This document shows positions 24,001 to 31,488 of a stretch of DNA of 64,000 nt, in pieces; positions within the stretch are counted from its first letter, which is position 1; each line of letters starts with the position of its first letter. The stretch is from Romanomermis culicivorax (lineage: Eukaryota; Nematoda; Enoplea; Mermithida; Mermithidae), in the NCBI GenBank assembly GCA_963922205.1, contig CAWUHX010000125.1, positions 682,001 to 746,000 of the forward strand, given 5' to 3'. The notes under the pieces were generated by a model. That model was not told the DNA's origin. It ran no database searches and saw only the letters and a list, made by a program, of their open reading frames with translations. The translations under genes and the position numbers were made by a program.

Positions 24001-24637
24001 CTTCTGAATTACAGGAATGGAAATCGAGTACTATTTCATGTTTCTACGATTTCTGGCTAAACCATGAATCACAAAGGACTTGAAACTCAAGAACATACTC
24101 AAATAAGCTTTAACTATTTTTTGAATCAAAAATCTATCAGTAGAAATTTTCCGTAAACAATTTTGACAACAGTAATGATTTAGGTCATTATTGAATTTAG
24201 AAGCATTGTATAAAAAACAAACTATAACTATGTAAATTTAAAATTTAGATCTTTACGTTGATTTTCCTGTTCACTATTATTACTAGACTTTTATTTGTTG
24301 ACGTCACGAATTTCTTGTAGAAAAAACTTTTTATGGTTGCTGTGTTCTATCATCACAAAAATCATTGAGATCGATTGTCACCTGGAAATAAAATCGATGT
24401 TTCTAACGATAGGGGCGTGTATTTATCCACAACATAAGCCACGTCGCTGGAATTCAATTGGCCGCTATTAGGCCTCGTGAGGCAAAATCCTTCGGTCTTT
24501 TTAACTCCATCCTTGCTCTTATAGACTCCAGTTGCAGCCAAAAAATCGTACAACTTGATTTCTTCGTTAGCTGACAAATTATCAAATATTCCCGCGATTA
24601 CGCAGCAGAGGAGAAGGAGATACGCTGAAGCGTTCAT
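1504..24637 (-). CDS. Fibrillar procollagen alpha chain (TSPN - Gly-X-Y helix - COLFI), 34 exons, complete
   Basis: Secreted fibril-forming collagen chain of the extracellular matrix. Exons in 5'-3' order (minus strand): 24637-24382, 23226-23007, 22811-22631, 21383-21288, 21228-21028, 19283-19218, 19162-19088, 18270-18214, 18161-18108, 18051-17998, 17447-17394, 17343-17290, 17230-17132, 17073-17020, 13614-13586, 13524-13455, 13397-13353, 13288-13235, 13173-13129, 12557-12504, 12446-12186, 12136-12083, 12025-11981, 11775-11722, 10550-10398, 10340-10296, 10131-10039, 9273-9148, 9088-9011, 8304-8166, 5674-5565, 5503-5429, 3913-3677, 1641-1504. All junctions keep phase, giving 3426 nt and 1141 residues. 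Many helix exons are 45 or 54 nt and start on a Gly codon, as in fibrillar collagens. An N-terminal TSPN domain plus a C-terminal COLFI domain is diagnostic of the fibrillar class; the TSPN end resembles types V/XI. Introns are full of transposons. Exons missed inside the larger introns cannot be excluded. Confidence 0.93.
2299..2962. mobile_element. TIR element (CCTTTTCC..GGAACGGAACG family) split by a MITE
   Basis: Left end near 2299 (TACGTGCCTTTTCCAACGGA) matches inverted the right end near 2920-2962 (TCCGTCGGAAAAGGCAAGTA). The family recurs at 38182-38980. It sits in the last collagen intron and is interrupted by a 420 bp MITE at 2363-2782. Confidence 0.7.
2363..2782. mobile_element. hAT-like MITE, CATACATGCAC ends, nested
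   Basis: Ends CATACATGCACG and GTGCATGTATG are inverted repeats. They are flanked by an exact 8-bp duplication AATGTAAG at 2355-2362 and 2783-2790. The interior carries the GACCCCCAGCAGA motifs shared with copies at 15850-16182, 34044-34268 and 54017-54403. Confidence 0.85.
3468..3532. repeat. Fragment of the CATACATGCAC MITE family
   Basis: Terminal piece with CCCCTGTTCTGGCTGACC and AGCAGAATCTTTATG, matching the right end of the element at 2363-2782. A further fragment lies at about 2179-2262. Confidence 0.6.
4161..4773. mobile_element. Foldback element made of AGCTGAGCTGCAGCTTAA units
   Basis: TIRs GGGCCGGTTTCATCAAAGCG and its complement (CGCTTTGATGAAACCGGCCC) bound 613 bp. The interior repeats short palindromic units of AGCTGAGCTGCAGCTTAA in both directions, separated by CGGCAATG(C/T)TATA-type spacers. 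It lies in the intron between collagen exons 32 and 33. Related copies: 18326-18595, and a partial one near 1760-1860. Confidence 0.75.
4976..5247. mobile_element. GC-rich foldback MITE (CCGCGCGG family)
   Basis: Ends AAGGCCCTGTCATACTTCAC and GAAGTATGACAGGGCTTT are inverted. The interior is almost pure CCGCGCGG/GGCGCC palindromes, in sharp contrast to the AT-rich surroundings. Relatives: about 15171-15275 and 16358-16567. Confidence 0.75.
6150..6480 (+). other. Cys/His-rich coding-like relic
   Basis: The plus strand reads [14 protein letters not shown], then stops. After frame changes more Cys-containing pieces follow, including SCPN with CGQCRG, and CVEPVCKPG near 6435. The spacing resembles a zinc finger or knuckle. 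With several stops it is at most a pseudogene fragment; family not identified. Confidence 0.25.
6573..6823. mobile_element. MITE, TATAGTCTGTTTTT family
   Basis: About 250 bp bounded by CTATAGTCTGTTTTTC and AAAATAGACTATAG, with inverted ATGCTTC/GAAGCAT shoulders. It is the cleanest copy in the 3' half of the collagen gene (intron 8165-5675). Confidence 0.7.
6895..7953 (+). pseudogene. Mariner/Tc1-type transposase, inactivated
   Basis: Pieces of one transposase lie in three frames. They include an HTH-linker part ([20 protein letters not shown]), HFIWMAML where the first catalytic Asp region should be, then [19 protein letters not shown] and [15 protein letters not shown]. This is the order seen in IS630/Tc1/mariner DDE enzymes. 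The second catalytic Asp block reads HNGAPAHY instead of (Q)DGAP(A)HY, and frameshifts plus stops (for example 7187-7189, 7591-7593) break it. A right end TTTTTGGACACCTG is visible near 7950; no matching left end was seen, so it may be truncated. Confidence 0.8.
9148..18270 (-). CDS. Collagen major triple-helix exons (8-28)
   Basis: These exons encode about 147 uninterrupted-phase triplets, then a 16-residue break, then 19 more triplets. Most are 54 or 45 nt; fused sizes are 99, 126, 153 and 261 nt (29 triplets at 12446-12186). The helix is rich in charged KGD, GEK and GDR triplets, with relatively few PP triplets. Exons 15 and 16 (13614-13586 and 13524-13455) split a Gly codon after its second base (29+70=99 nt), an exception to the phase-0 rule seen at all other helix junctions. 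The third triplet of the exon at 12557-12504 starts with Cys (TGC, 12537-12539) instead of Gly. At about 498 residues, the helix is roughly half the 1014 of vertebrate fibrillar chains. No Gly-X-Y exon was seen in the 3.4 kb intron 13615-17019. Confidence 0.9.
9575..9824. mobile_element. MITE, TATAGTCTG family
   Basis: Copy between collagen exons 27 and 28. Starts TATAATCTGTTTTTTATAAA, ends TTTATAAAAAACAGGCTATAG. Confidence 0.7.
10605..10812. mobile_element. MITE, TATAGTCTG family, diverged
   Basis: Starts TATAGTCTATTTTTTC and ends near TTGACTATAGG. Interior partly deleted relative to other copies. Confidence 0.5.
11203..11258. repeat. Short tandem repeat, TTACCTCGACCATCCC unit
   Basis: Three to four imperfect copies of a roughly 16-bp unit with CTCGACC at its core, in the intron between collagen exons 24 and 25. 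Confidence 0.6.
12837..13086. mobile_element. MITE, TATAGTCTG family
   Basis: Left end GTATGTTTTTTATAAAATGC, right end AAGACTATAG. Fills most of the intron between exons 19 and 20. Confidence 0.6.
14112..14190 (-). repeat. tRNA-derived SINE head or tRNA relic
   Basis: The minus strand reads GCTCAGTTGGCTCAGTGGTT with an A-box-like TGGCTCAGTGG (14167-14177), and about 45 nt later AGATCGAGCCT, similar to a B box (14114-14124). The spacing suits internal pol III promoter elements. It does not fold as an intact tRNA by eye, so a SINE or pseudogene is more likely. Confidence 0.45.
14720..15780. repeat. ~1 kb near-palindrome in a collagen intron
   Basis: Arms about 14720-15165 and 15285-15780 match in opposite orientation. 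Paired segments include GACGTTTTCAGAAATAGATT (14768) with AATCTATTTCTGAAAACGTC (ends 15732), and CAGAGAGCAAAATCCGAA with TTCGGATTTTGCTCTCTGAA. The ~120 bp centre is a GC-rich CCGCGCGG fragment. Each arm also contains a half copy of the TATAGTCTG MITE. Lies in the intron 13615-17019. Confidence 0.8.
15850..16182. mobile_element. MITE, CATACATGCAC family
   Basis: Starts AGCATACATGCACGTGG and ends TTTTGCATGTATTA. Interior shares the GAGAAGATGACG and ATGCTGCTTGGATG segments of the copy at 2363-2782, with an internal duplication of ACATGCTGCTTG near 16105-16140. Confidence 0.65.
16358..16567. repeat. Clustered CCGCGCGG foldback fragments
   Basis: Several successive pieces ending in GTATGACAGGGCC or GTATGACAAGGC, i.e. 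right ends of the family at 4976-5247, stacked within about 200 bp. Confidence 0.6.
17470..17963. mobile_element. Two MITEs of the TATAGTCTG family abutting
   Basis: First copy 17470-17718, second 17714-17963, sharing the junction CAGACTTATAGTCTG. Each has its own inverted ends, and they fill the intron between collagen exons 10 and 11. The overlap of a TA-containing end fits insertion of one copy into the terminal TA of the other. Confidence 0.75.
18214..21228 (-). CDS. Collagen variable region and minor triple helix (exons 5-8 start)
   Basis: Exon 5 (21228-21028) is 67 codons of acidic and Ser/Thr-rich sequence (for example [15 protein letters not shown]), like the variable region that follows TSPN in type V/XI chains, where splicing and sulfation or glycosylation occur. 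Exon 6 (19283-19218) has a Cys near its start and a basic stretch, then GQKGQK. Exon 7 (19162-19088) continues [18 protein letters not shown] and breaks at GNIYFLP. Exon 8 starts HKLQ and then enters [10 protein letters not shown]. So the minor helix is about 8 triplets, separated from the major helix by about 11 residues (GNIYFLPHKLQ). The exon 5 acceptor after TTTCCAAAG has a weak pyrimidine tract and is the least certain junction here. The intron at 19284-21027 is largely a TIR element. Confidence 0.82.
18326..18595. mobile_element. Foldback element, AGCTGAGCTGCAGCTT family, short copy
   Basis: Ends GGGGTCGGTTTTGTCAAGAG and CTCTTTGATAAAACAGGCTC match inverted. Interior has diverged palindromic units as in 4161-4773. 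Confidence 0.65.
19331..20924. mobile_element. 1.6 kb TIR element in the collagen intron
   Basis: Left end GGGTCCTGTTGCAGATAAC and right end TCTGCAACAGAGCC are inverted, with inner inverted TAGGAGTTAGGAG against CTCCTAATTCCTAA. No transposase frame is recognisable inside. The element contains a TATAGTCTG MITE at 20472-20718. Confidence 0.6.
20472..20718. mobile_element. MITE, TATAGTCTG family, nested
   Basis: Starts TATAGTCCATCTTTTATAAA and ends AAGACACACTATAG. Inserted in the TIR element 19331-20924. Confidence 0.65.
21288..24637 (-). CDS. Collagen N-terminus: signal peptide and TSPN/LamG-like domain (exons 1-4)
   Basis: Exon 1 starts at the ATG at 24637 with a hydrophobic leader ([13 protein letters not shown]), then a region typical of the start of [12 protein letters not shown], a GFC motif, DVAYVV and LS..T.ILFP. 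The split codon at the exon 1/2 junction (24382/23226) completes [17 protein letters not shown], matching the family pattern LFPG..P.DFSILF. Exon 3 carries [11 protein letters not shown], the usual KWHR..I core strand. Exon 4 gives [17 protein letters not shown] and ends near FLPDC, the pattern closing the TSPN domain of types V and XI. The domain spans about residues 27-250. In the family it controls fibril diameter and matrix contacts; here that is inference. The 1.1 kb first intron holds a MITE at 23979-24227. Confidence 0.92.
22283..22504. mobile_element. MITE, TATAGTCTG family, diverged left end
   Basis: Right end GTAAAAAACAGACTATAA is clear and the interior AAAACAAGTACTATTTCATG matches other copies. 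The left end is degraded. Confidence 0.55.
23979..24227. mobile_element. MITE, TATAGTCTG family
   Basis: Starts TATAGTCTGTTTTTCC, ends ATAAAAAACAAACTATAA; lies in the first collagen intron. Confidence 0.65.
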
Positions 24638-27600
24638 ATTTTGAAATCAGAAATTTGTAGTCGTATCTTTCGAATAAAAAAAGCTTTTAGTCCAAATGAG
24701 AGCAAATAAAACGGTGAAGAAATTGTTCATAAAAATGAGGTGGGTGGTGTTGCGATGGTGTTTGACTAGCCTTTTTTCTTATCAGCCCACCAAGAAGATG
24801 ACTGATCACAGTTATTTTATGATAAAAAGACGGGACATTATGGACACATTAAGCTTTTAACATATGTTCCGAGAAAAATTTTCACGTCAATATAGAAAAA
24901 ACTGATTTGATCATTGAAATTAAGTTTGCTATTTGTTTTCCAAGCATGCGCGGTGCGAAAACTGCAGGGATTAATTGAAACTATAATAGTTGAGTGAGTA
25001 CTGTCGTTCAGGTTCATTTATAAAGTTGAAGAAAACAAAGGGAACCGACTAATAGCGGATTCGGTGACACGATGACTTTTTACTTTTAGTATCAATAGTT
25101 GAATAATATATCAGTTATTCAACAGTTCGTTCAGCAACCCAACACAACAGCATAAATCGAGTCTTCCAGACAAAAATTGGTGGACCACACGCCAGTCTTG
25201 TCTTGTCGGATATGTGAAGCTTGATTCTTGCTATTCAAAGGAATGATTTAAATGACCTTGCTCCGATATCAGCAATGACTGACGGCACCTCTCAAGACTA
25301 TTTGTTGCTAATCAATCAGTTTATATTGCTTTGGATTTCTAATTTTGAACACATTTATGGCAAATTTGGTTTAGGTTCTATCGATAAAACTATCTTCTCC
25401 AGTACAATCGTCATTACAGTGTCTATGAGCAATAGTTTTTCCTCAAGTACCAGGGTAAAAATTCTTTTGGTCATCACATTTCTTATGTTATTTCCACTTC
25501 TGTTTGAGTGAAGTTTCGCAGTTTTTTCTCATATTGTTCGAAGAATTTGATCAAACTAAGGATATATAGGATCGCCACGAAATCAGCGGATTTCTTAAAA
25601 TGAGTAATTTTTCGTGCAGCAAAAAGTTTTCTAGGGCGAGCCCGCTGAATAACAAAGAGTTCAGATAGAGTATTTTCCCACGCTCAACATTCTGCGGATA
25701 AGTAATCTCTGGGTCGATAATTGTTGTCGAAAATTCCTCAATTTATACATTTCGATGCTTTCTGATGATAGCCTAAAACTTCTATATGCTAACTAATGCG
25801 CAAAACTTCGATTTTTCTCGAGAATGAAATTACTGTTACATCGATCAGTAAGTAAACTAACGAAGAAGTACGACTTACCACTGCAATTTACTTATTGTGA
25901 ACTTTGCGAATGTTTGAATGACTTAAATTCTTTTCATTTGTATCACTCTGAAAAGCCAGTCTGTCTGAAAAGTAGTGAGAACCGCATCAGTAGACTTATG
26001 ACTAACCGTACCATATTATTTTCTACGCTTTGATATATTCGCTCATGATATAAAAAGTCAATAACAAAGAGACAAATGCCATCACCTTTTCAACTGATGG
26101 AAATCCTGTTTTAAAAATAATGACGATTCAGTCAACAATAATTCGAAGAAGAATGTCACTTTTCAAGGACGGCTTCCGAAAAACTAGTCAAGCTCTGTAG
26201 GAAAGAACAATCTGCAATCGATGTAATTGTGAAAGTGTCAGTTTTTATTTTGCATATTTTATTTACTTGTTTTCGTTTTTGCGGAACATCGTTCTTCAGC
26301 TTTAATAGACTCCTCCTGATCCACTCGAAATACGTGGTAAAATTTATTACAGTGATGCATTCTATTTGCCAATTTTCGCTTGCTTCTATTAATGGATTTA
26401 TCCACCGAAATTTGCAGTATGAGCAGCAAGTGGGAGATTTTATTCTGTTCAAATGCCTACGTCATACTTTACAACATGAATAATTAAAGTGAGTTTTACA
26501 TAATGAACTAATTTGTTTCTAGCAGATCTCGTGCTTTTTCCAAGAATTTCAGATTTTCAAAACAATTTTTCAAATTTTGATCCAAGCCAACTACAAAATC
26601 TTCATCACTTATATTCTTCGATGATAATTTTTACCAAGTTTTCGTTATAATTACTTCTTCTGTGAGCATAGAAAACATGCAGAATTATCGTGGGTTACTG
26701 TTTTATTTTTCAGTAGGAGTTATATTTTTGAAGCTTTCCCATTTATCTTTACAATTATTACATATTGTCTCCAAATTCTGAAGCAGAGCTGTAAGGTTTT
26801 TGACCACGTTTCATTATAACTTTCTGAATTCGATCCTATAATGTTTCCTGTGTTAATTGCATTCTTTCATTTATTTTTATCACTGGTAATAAATTTAAAC
26901 TGGTTTATTTTCCTGTTTCGTTAACTGTAACTTTCATCCTCGAAATCTTGATCATGACTACTCAATAAAAACGACCTTGTTAATGAATTTAACTGTTAAA
27001 TTTCGTTATTTTCCGGCACATTAAAATTTTTTTTAATATGTCATTATTTTGTTTTTTGGTGGTTCTCCTGCGATTTGAAAAAAACTAGAATTTTCACTGC
27101 AAGGCACGCCACATGCCAAAGTGGCCAAATGAGCCAAATTTTCGGCTGGCGCCGAAAGTGATAATGCTGTTATTCGGCAAACTAGAATTTAAAATTCGAA
27201 AGTAAAGTGCCTAACTCGTATTCACTCCGGTCTTTTCGTTTTCATTCGATTTCACAAAAGTGTCATACATATTTACTCTGCCCCAAAGTCGTTCCACTCT
27301 CATAAACGTTTTTTATCGAATGTGAATGTCATAAAGGGTTAGAAAAGTTGGGGAATTTTATTCGCATCGTTTCCAGAATGTCAGAGATTTCGGCTTTGCA
27401 TCAGGTTCAAATTTTTGAATTTTCTGGTGTGATTGAGATACGTTAAGCAAGTCAAGTGAAATTTTGGACCAAGTGTAGCTTTGCGTAGTACTTGCCTCGA
27501 ATTAATCACATTTCTTCAGTCAAGTGAAATTATCCCAAATTACTTTCCAAGGATAGAAAAACTTTTGCATTGAGAAAAACATGAGCACGACGGTTGTCGA

Positions 27601-27638
27601 TATGGAAAACATACGAACTCAAAATGGGGATTTCTAAC
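24638..27638. other. Gene-poor stretch
   Basis: No exon, RNA gene or recognised transposon was found between the collagen start and the candidate exon at 27639. It should contain the collagen promoter, but I see no motif I can name with confidence. Confidence 0.4.
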
Positions 27639-27799
27639 CTTGACATCTTGGAATAAGGGCCGTCATATTCCATAACCTTAATAAAATCAACAAGTCTATC
27701 AATGTCGACTTCAAACTTCTCTGGGGTTGGAAATACCCAAGTTCCACTGTGGTGCGTTGCATAACTTGTAAGCCCACAAGATGATTCTTTCCCAGTCAT
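27639..27799 (-). CDS. Candidate exon of an unidentified protein
   Basis: From ATG at 27799 the frame gives 53 codons with normal composition (TSYATHHSGTWVFPTPEKF, then VDIDRLVDFIKVMEYDGPY) and ends at a plausible donor, AAG followed by GTTAGA at 27638. The preceding sequence TTAGCTTAG could be an acceptor or the 5' UTR. I do not recognise the family. It lies between the collagen and tetraspanin genes and no partner exon was found. It could also be a chance open frame; the frame stays open for about 110 nt past the donor. Confidence 0.3.
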
Positions 27800-28104
27800 T
27801 CTAAGCTAATTTTTATATTGACCGATATAGGCAAACCCACACATTATTTTCCTCCTAAACTTGTGGCTTGTAGCAACTTGAAGGCAAGTCTTGCATGCAA
27901 CGTACCCCATAAGTGTTTTCTGTACAACTGTGATAAAAAGCAATGAACTGTTCAAAAAGACGGAGCTTGGGTTTGTAATAGTTTTCTCGTTTATTCAGAT
28001 TATTGTGTGCTTATGAGTTCTACACTGTTCGACTGCACCGCTTACGGTAAGCTTGGTCGATCTTGTCGCACTTTTTTCTATTGTACAAATGTCCTATCAA
28101 TGGT

Positions 28105-31100
28105 ATGACCATCATTACTGAACAACTATTCACACCATCTCTCATAAAAATCTCACGAAAATTTCAGTTTGCCTGTTTGTCGACAGCTGCCGTAGGTCTG
28201 TGGTTAATCATCGATAAAGGGATATTTTCGTCTATTTTCGAACCAACTTTATACCTTTCCGTGGCCTACTTGTTGGTCGTTCTTGGTTCCATAGCCACGG
28301 CCATTTCGTGGATAGGACTCTACTCTACTAGTCGGGAACTGCGATGCCTGATGTATACGGTGAGGAGAACCAACACCTCAATTGAAATGCAACTGAAAAA
28401 ATCTACAAAATGGTCTGATATCTATTTTTCCATTTATTTTCAAATGAACCGCGGAATGAAAAATCACAAGTAGAAATCCGTGTGCAGACAATAAACCTGT
28501 ATCGTATGCCGATATCTTTTTTCTCAAGTTATTCTACAGTAAAACAGAACAAAGGTGTCCCTGTAGGCAGGTTGAACATCGAAAAAGTAGACTAAACAGT
28601 TTTCAGATCTATAAATGATGATTTGATTGGTTTATGAAACTTGCTCCAGACCTTATTCCAGTCTAGCCGCAATATGTCATGTGTGGAATACTTTGTTTCA
28701 AAGCGTACTATTGAACACAACTATGAAATCCAGAAAGAGCCGTTCGATTTTTATTTGTGTAACTTGAATTTGAAACTTGAAAAACATGTGTGAAATTACC
28801 AATGGCTGGTCGAAAATCCTACTCAACAATCAAGTTTTGTATCACAATATTTATGATGTCGATGATAAAATCAAGTTGAAATCGCCTACGCGACTTCAAA
28901 ATTTCACATACGAGAAGTCAAGTGTACCTTGATCTAACATGAGAAACCTCTTTTCTTAAATTTTTTTAAAATCAAGATGGCGCTTGATTTATTTTTTTAA
29001 CCAAGTAGCACTTGATACCTTTATGGAATCCAGATGCACTTGTCTTCTTTTTAGGAATCAATATGCAATTGATTGTTTTTTAGAATCACGTTGCAACTTG
29101 ATCTCCCGTGTGTGATATTGAAATCTACAGTGAAGAAAATCAAGTGACCCGCTGGCACTCCGAACGCTACAATACCGTAAAGAATGAGTTACTGTAATAT
29201 TAACGTTTTGGAACGTCTTGAAAAAGATAAAAATTGCATCAGCAGAGGTTACAGGTTCACAGATTTTAGGTTTATTGATACAAGATATGCCAAAGAAAAC
29301 TGAAAGAGATGTTGGACTATGGACATAAATTTTGTCAGAAGATTGATTTTTGCCCTCGCTTGTATTGAATTAGAAGCTTTTTTGTCTCAACATCGTTGCC
29401 GATAATTTAATGGACGAACATTTTTCGCAGAAACATCTCTCTTTGTTTTAAACACTGTCATTTTTTTGAAAATTCGAAATTCATTTTTGTAGTATGATCG
29501 GGGGAGGGTAACAAGGATGTCTCGTGGTTGAATACAACATTGGCAAATATAACAAGCAGGTTTTAGATTTGTTAAATACTTGGTATTCTTTCTTTTCAGT
29601 ATTCAGTATCTTGTCTGATTCTATTTCTTATGCTGTCAATAAGCGGCATGATGGGATTCGTCTTCCAATACCAAGTGAGAAGCTGTGGATCTTTGCTTTT
29701 CCGTTTCTTACGCACTTGACAAATGTTCAGGTAAAGCAAAACGCCTTGAATTTGCAAATGTTGACGGCCTTGCAAAATTTCTACGGGCAGCAGAATTACG
29801 CATCTATAACCAAATCTTTCGACCTTATCCAAAGTCAGGTGAGTAAGACCCAAGAGGATTTTGTGTATTTTTGTGGAAATTAACGGCAATTTGTTACTGC
29901 ATAATCAGTGAAAACTTGATGATATTGAAATATAAGTATGAATTAACACATTATTCAATTGTCTACGGCATAGATAAACAGCCCAAAGGTGATAGGCTCC
30001 ATGGGGATAAGACAACCCTTTTTCTACTATACACGTATCATGTGTAAAGTATTTTCACAAAAGTTTTTCTGCTGTAAAAAATCAAGAAAAGCTTTGCAAG
30101 TCATGCGCTGGTCTGACTCCTCCTATGTTTAGTCGGCTTTCTGATACTTTTAAAAAATTGAGTCACAGTTTATACAAAAGTTGAAGGCTTCCTGAGGCCT
30201 GATAAAATTGAAAATCTATTGAGGGTAGAAATCTGCTGCTGAAGTTAGCCATAATTTTGCAAAGCCCCCAACTGCATGACGATCTATAGTTTGTTTTCCT
30301 TGGAATACTTCAAATGTCAAAATTGCAGAGCAAGTACTATTCCATATTTTTACCATTTCGTGCTAAACCATTACAGTACATAAAGTGAGCCTACTAAATT
30401 AACTTTCACCATTTTCTGAGTGAAAAATCCTGCAGTCAAAGCTTCGTGTAAATTTTTGTTTTGTGTAAATTTGTGTAAATGTGTAAATTTGTATGTATTT
30501 TGTGTAAATGTAAATTGTAGTCTATTTGCAAATTTGTGCAAATGACTTTGTATAAATGACTTATAAACTGATTTTCCTGAACTGGTTTTAAATAGTGAAA
30601 GTGGAAGGCAAGTACTATTCCATACTATTCCAATTTTCTGCTGAACCATATACGTCACAACGAACTGCAAATTTGTGAGCGTGCTCAACTACCCATTAGC
30701 AATTTTTTAAATGAAAATCCTCACTGTGAAAGCTTTTCCTGACCAATTTTGACGATATACCGATTCTTGCTCATTTTTCCGCAATTCATAAAAAAGAGAC
30801 TATGCAGATTGTATGTAAATAGTCGAACTTCATTTCAGTTTCAATCTTTCCTTAGTTTCAATGTTGTGGGATTGGCCTCAATAGCAATAACGACACTTAC
30901 ATGATTTGGCGTACAACTAAATGGCACATGGACGACAAGAGTACGCCGAAGAGGCAAGTACCTTTGTCATGTTGCGTGGAAACTCAAGTACCCGGTGAAT
31001 ACGTCGACGCCAAAAGGTGTCAATTCAGTGATTTGAAATCGGTCAATTCTAGTTATATCTACACGAAAGTAAAACATAAATCGATAGTTTTTCCTTTGTA

Positions 31101-31229
31101 TTTCAGAAAAATTTTCTTCTATAGGGTTGCTACGAACCATTTTTCAACGAGCTTATGGTCATTTCGACATTAGAGGCTTGGCTGGGAATATTTTCTAGTC
31201 TGACAATGGTAATTGTAGTTGCAGTTTAG
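28105..31229 (+). CDS. Tetraspanin, five exons
   Basis: Four-pass membrane protein of the tetraspanin family. Exons: 28105-28359, 29600-29674, 29731-29838, 30856-31068, 31125-31229; 756 nt, 251 residues, all junctions phase 0. TM1 ends VGLWLIID; TM2 (YLLVVLGSIATAISWIGLYS) is followed by SRELRC; TM3 is a separate 75-nt exon (YSVSCLILFLMLSISGMMGF), a classic tetraspanin exon. The large loop has the CCG motif (FQCCGIG), PLSCC, a further Cys and GCYEPFF, all expected cysteine landmarks. TM4 (AWLGIFSSLTMVIVVAV) runs straight into the stop with no cytoplasmic tail. The start is uncertain: an acceptor-like TTTCAG ends at 28167, so the first coding exon could lie further upstream (for example 27999-28046). 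ATG at 28105 needs no splicing and gives a normal length. Specific member not assigned. Confidence 0.85.
28971..29103. repeat. Tandem array of palindromic 28-29 bp units
   Basis: Five successive units begin at about 28971, 29000, 29028, 29057 and 29085. Each is an imperfect palindrome close to ATCAAGATGCACTTGAT followed by a T-rich, GGA-ending spacer. A sixth related motif (TCAAGTGTACCTTGATC) lies just upstream near 28918. Located in the tetraspanin intron 28360-29599. Confidence 0.75.
30285..30803. mobile_element. Two degraded TATAGTCTG MITEs around a TGTGTAAAT repeat
   Basis: A first copy starts TATAGTTTGTTTTCCT at 30285. A second runs from about 30562 (CTGATTTTCCTGAA) to AAAGAGACTAT at 30803. 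Between them (30444-30535) is a simple TGTGTAAAT tandem repeat. The whole lies in the tetraspanin intron 29839-30855. Confidence 0.55.
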
Positions 31230-31488
31230 TCTCTCTGTCAATAGAAAGTAATCAAGAAGCCATCATTTTCAAAACATCCACCAGTTGTCCTGGAGAAACT
31301 ACAATCATCTTAAGCTCCATTCATTTTTAAATGATCGATGCAGCGTTCCCATGGAAAATCAGTAAAACTTATTCCAGTAATGAATGAGAATTACTCGTCC
31401 ATGAGCGGTAGCTGAAAATTTCCTACCATAACCTAGTTAAGCGACAATGTCTGAGAAAATTTAGCTTCTTATACAGACAGCTGTTATA

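Noticed and set aside
28971-29103. CRISPR array
   Set aside because: Period of 28-29 bp includes repeat and spacer together, spacers are simple T-rich, and the DNA is animal.
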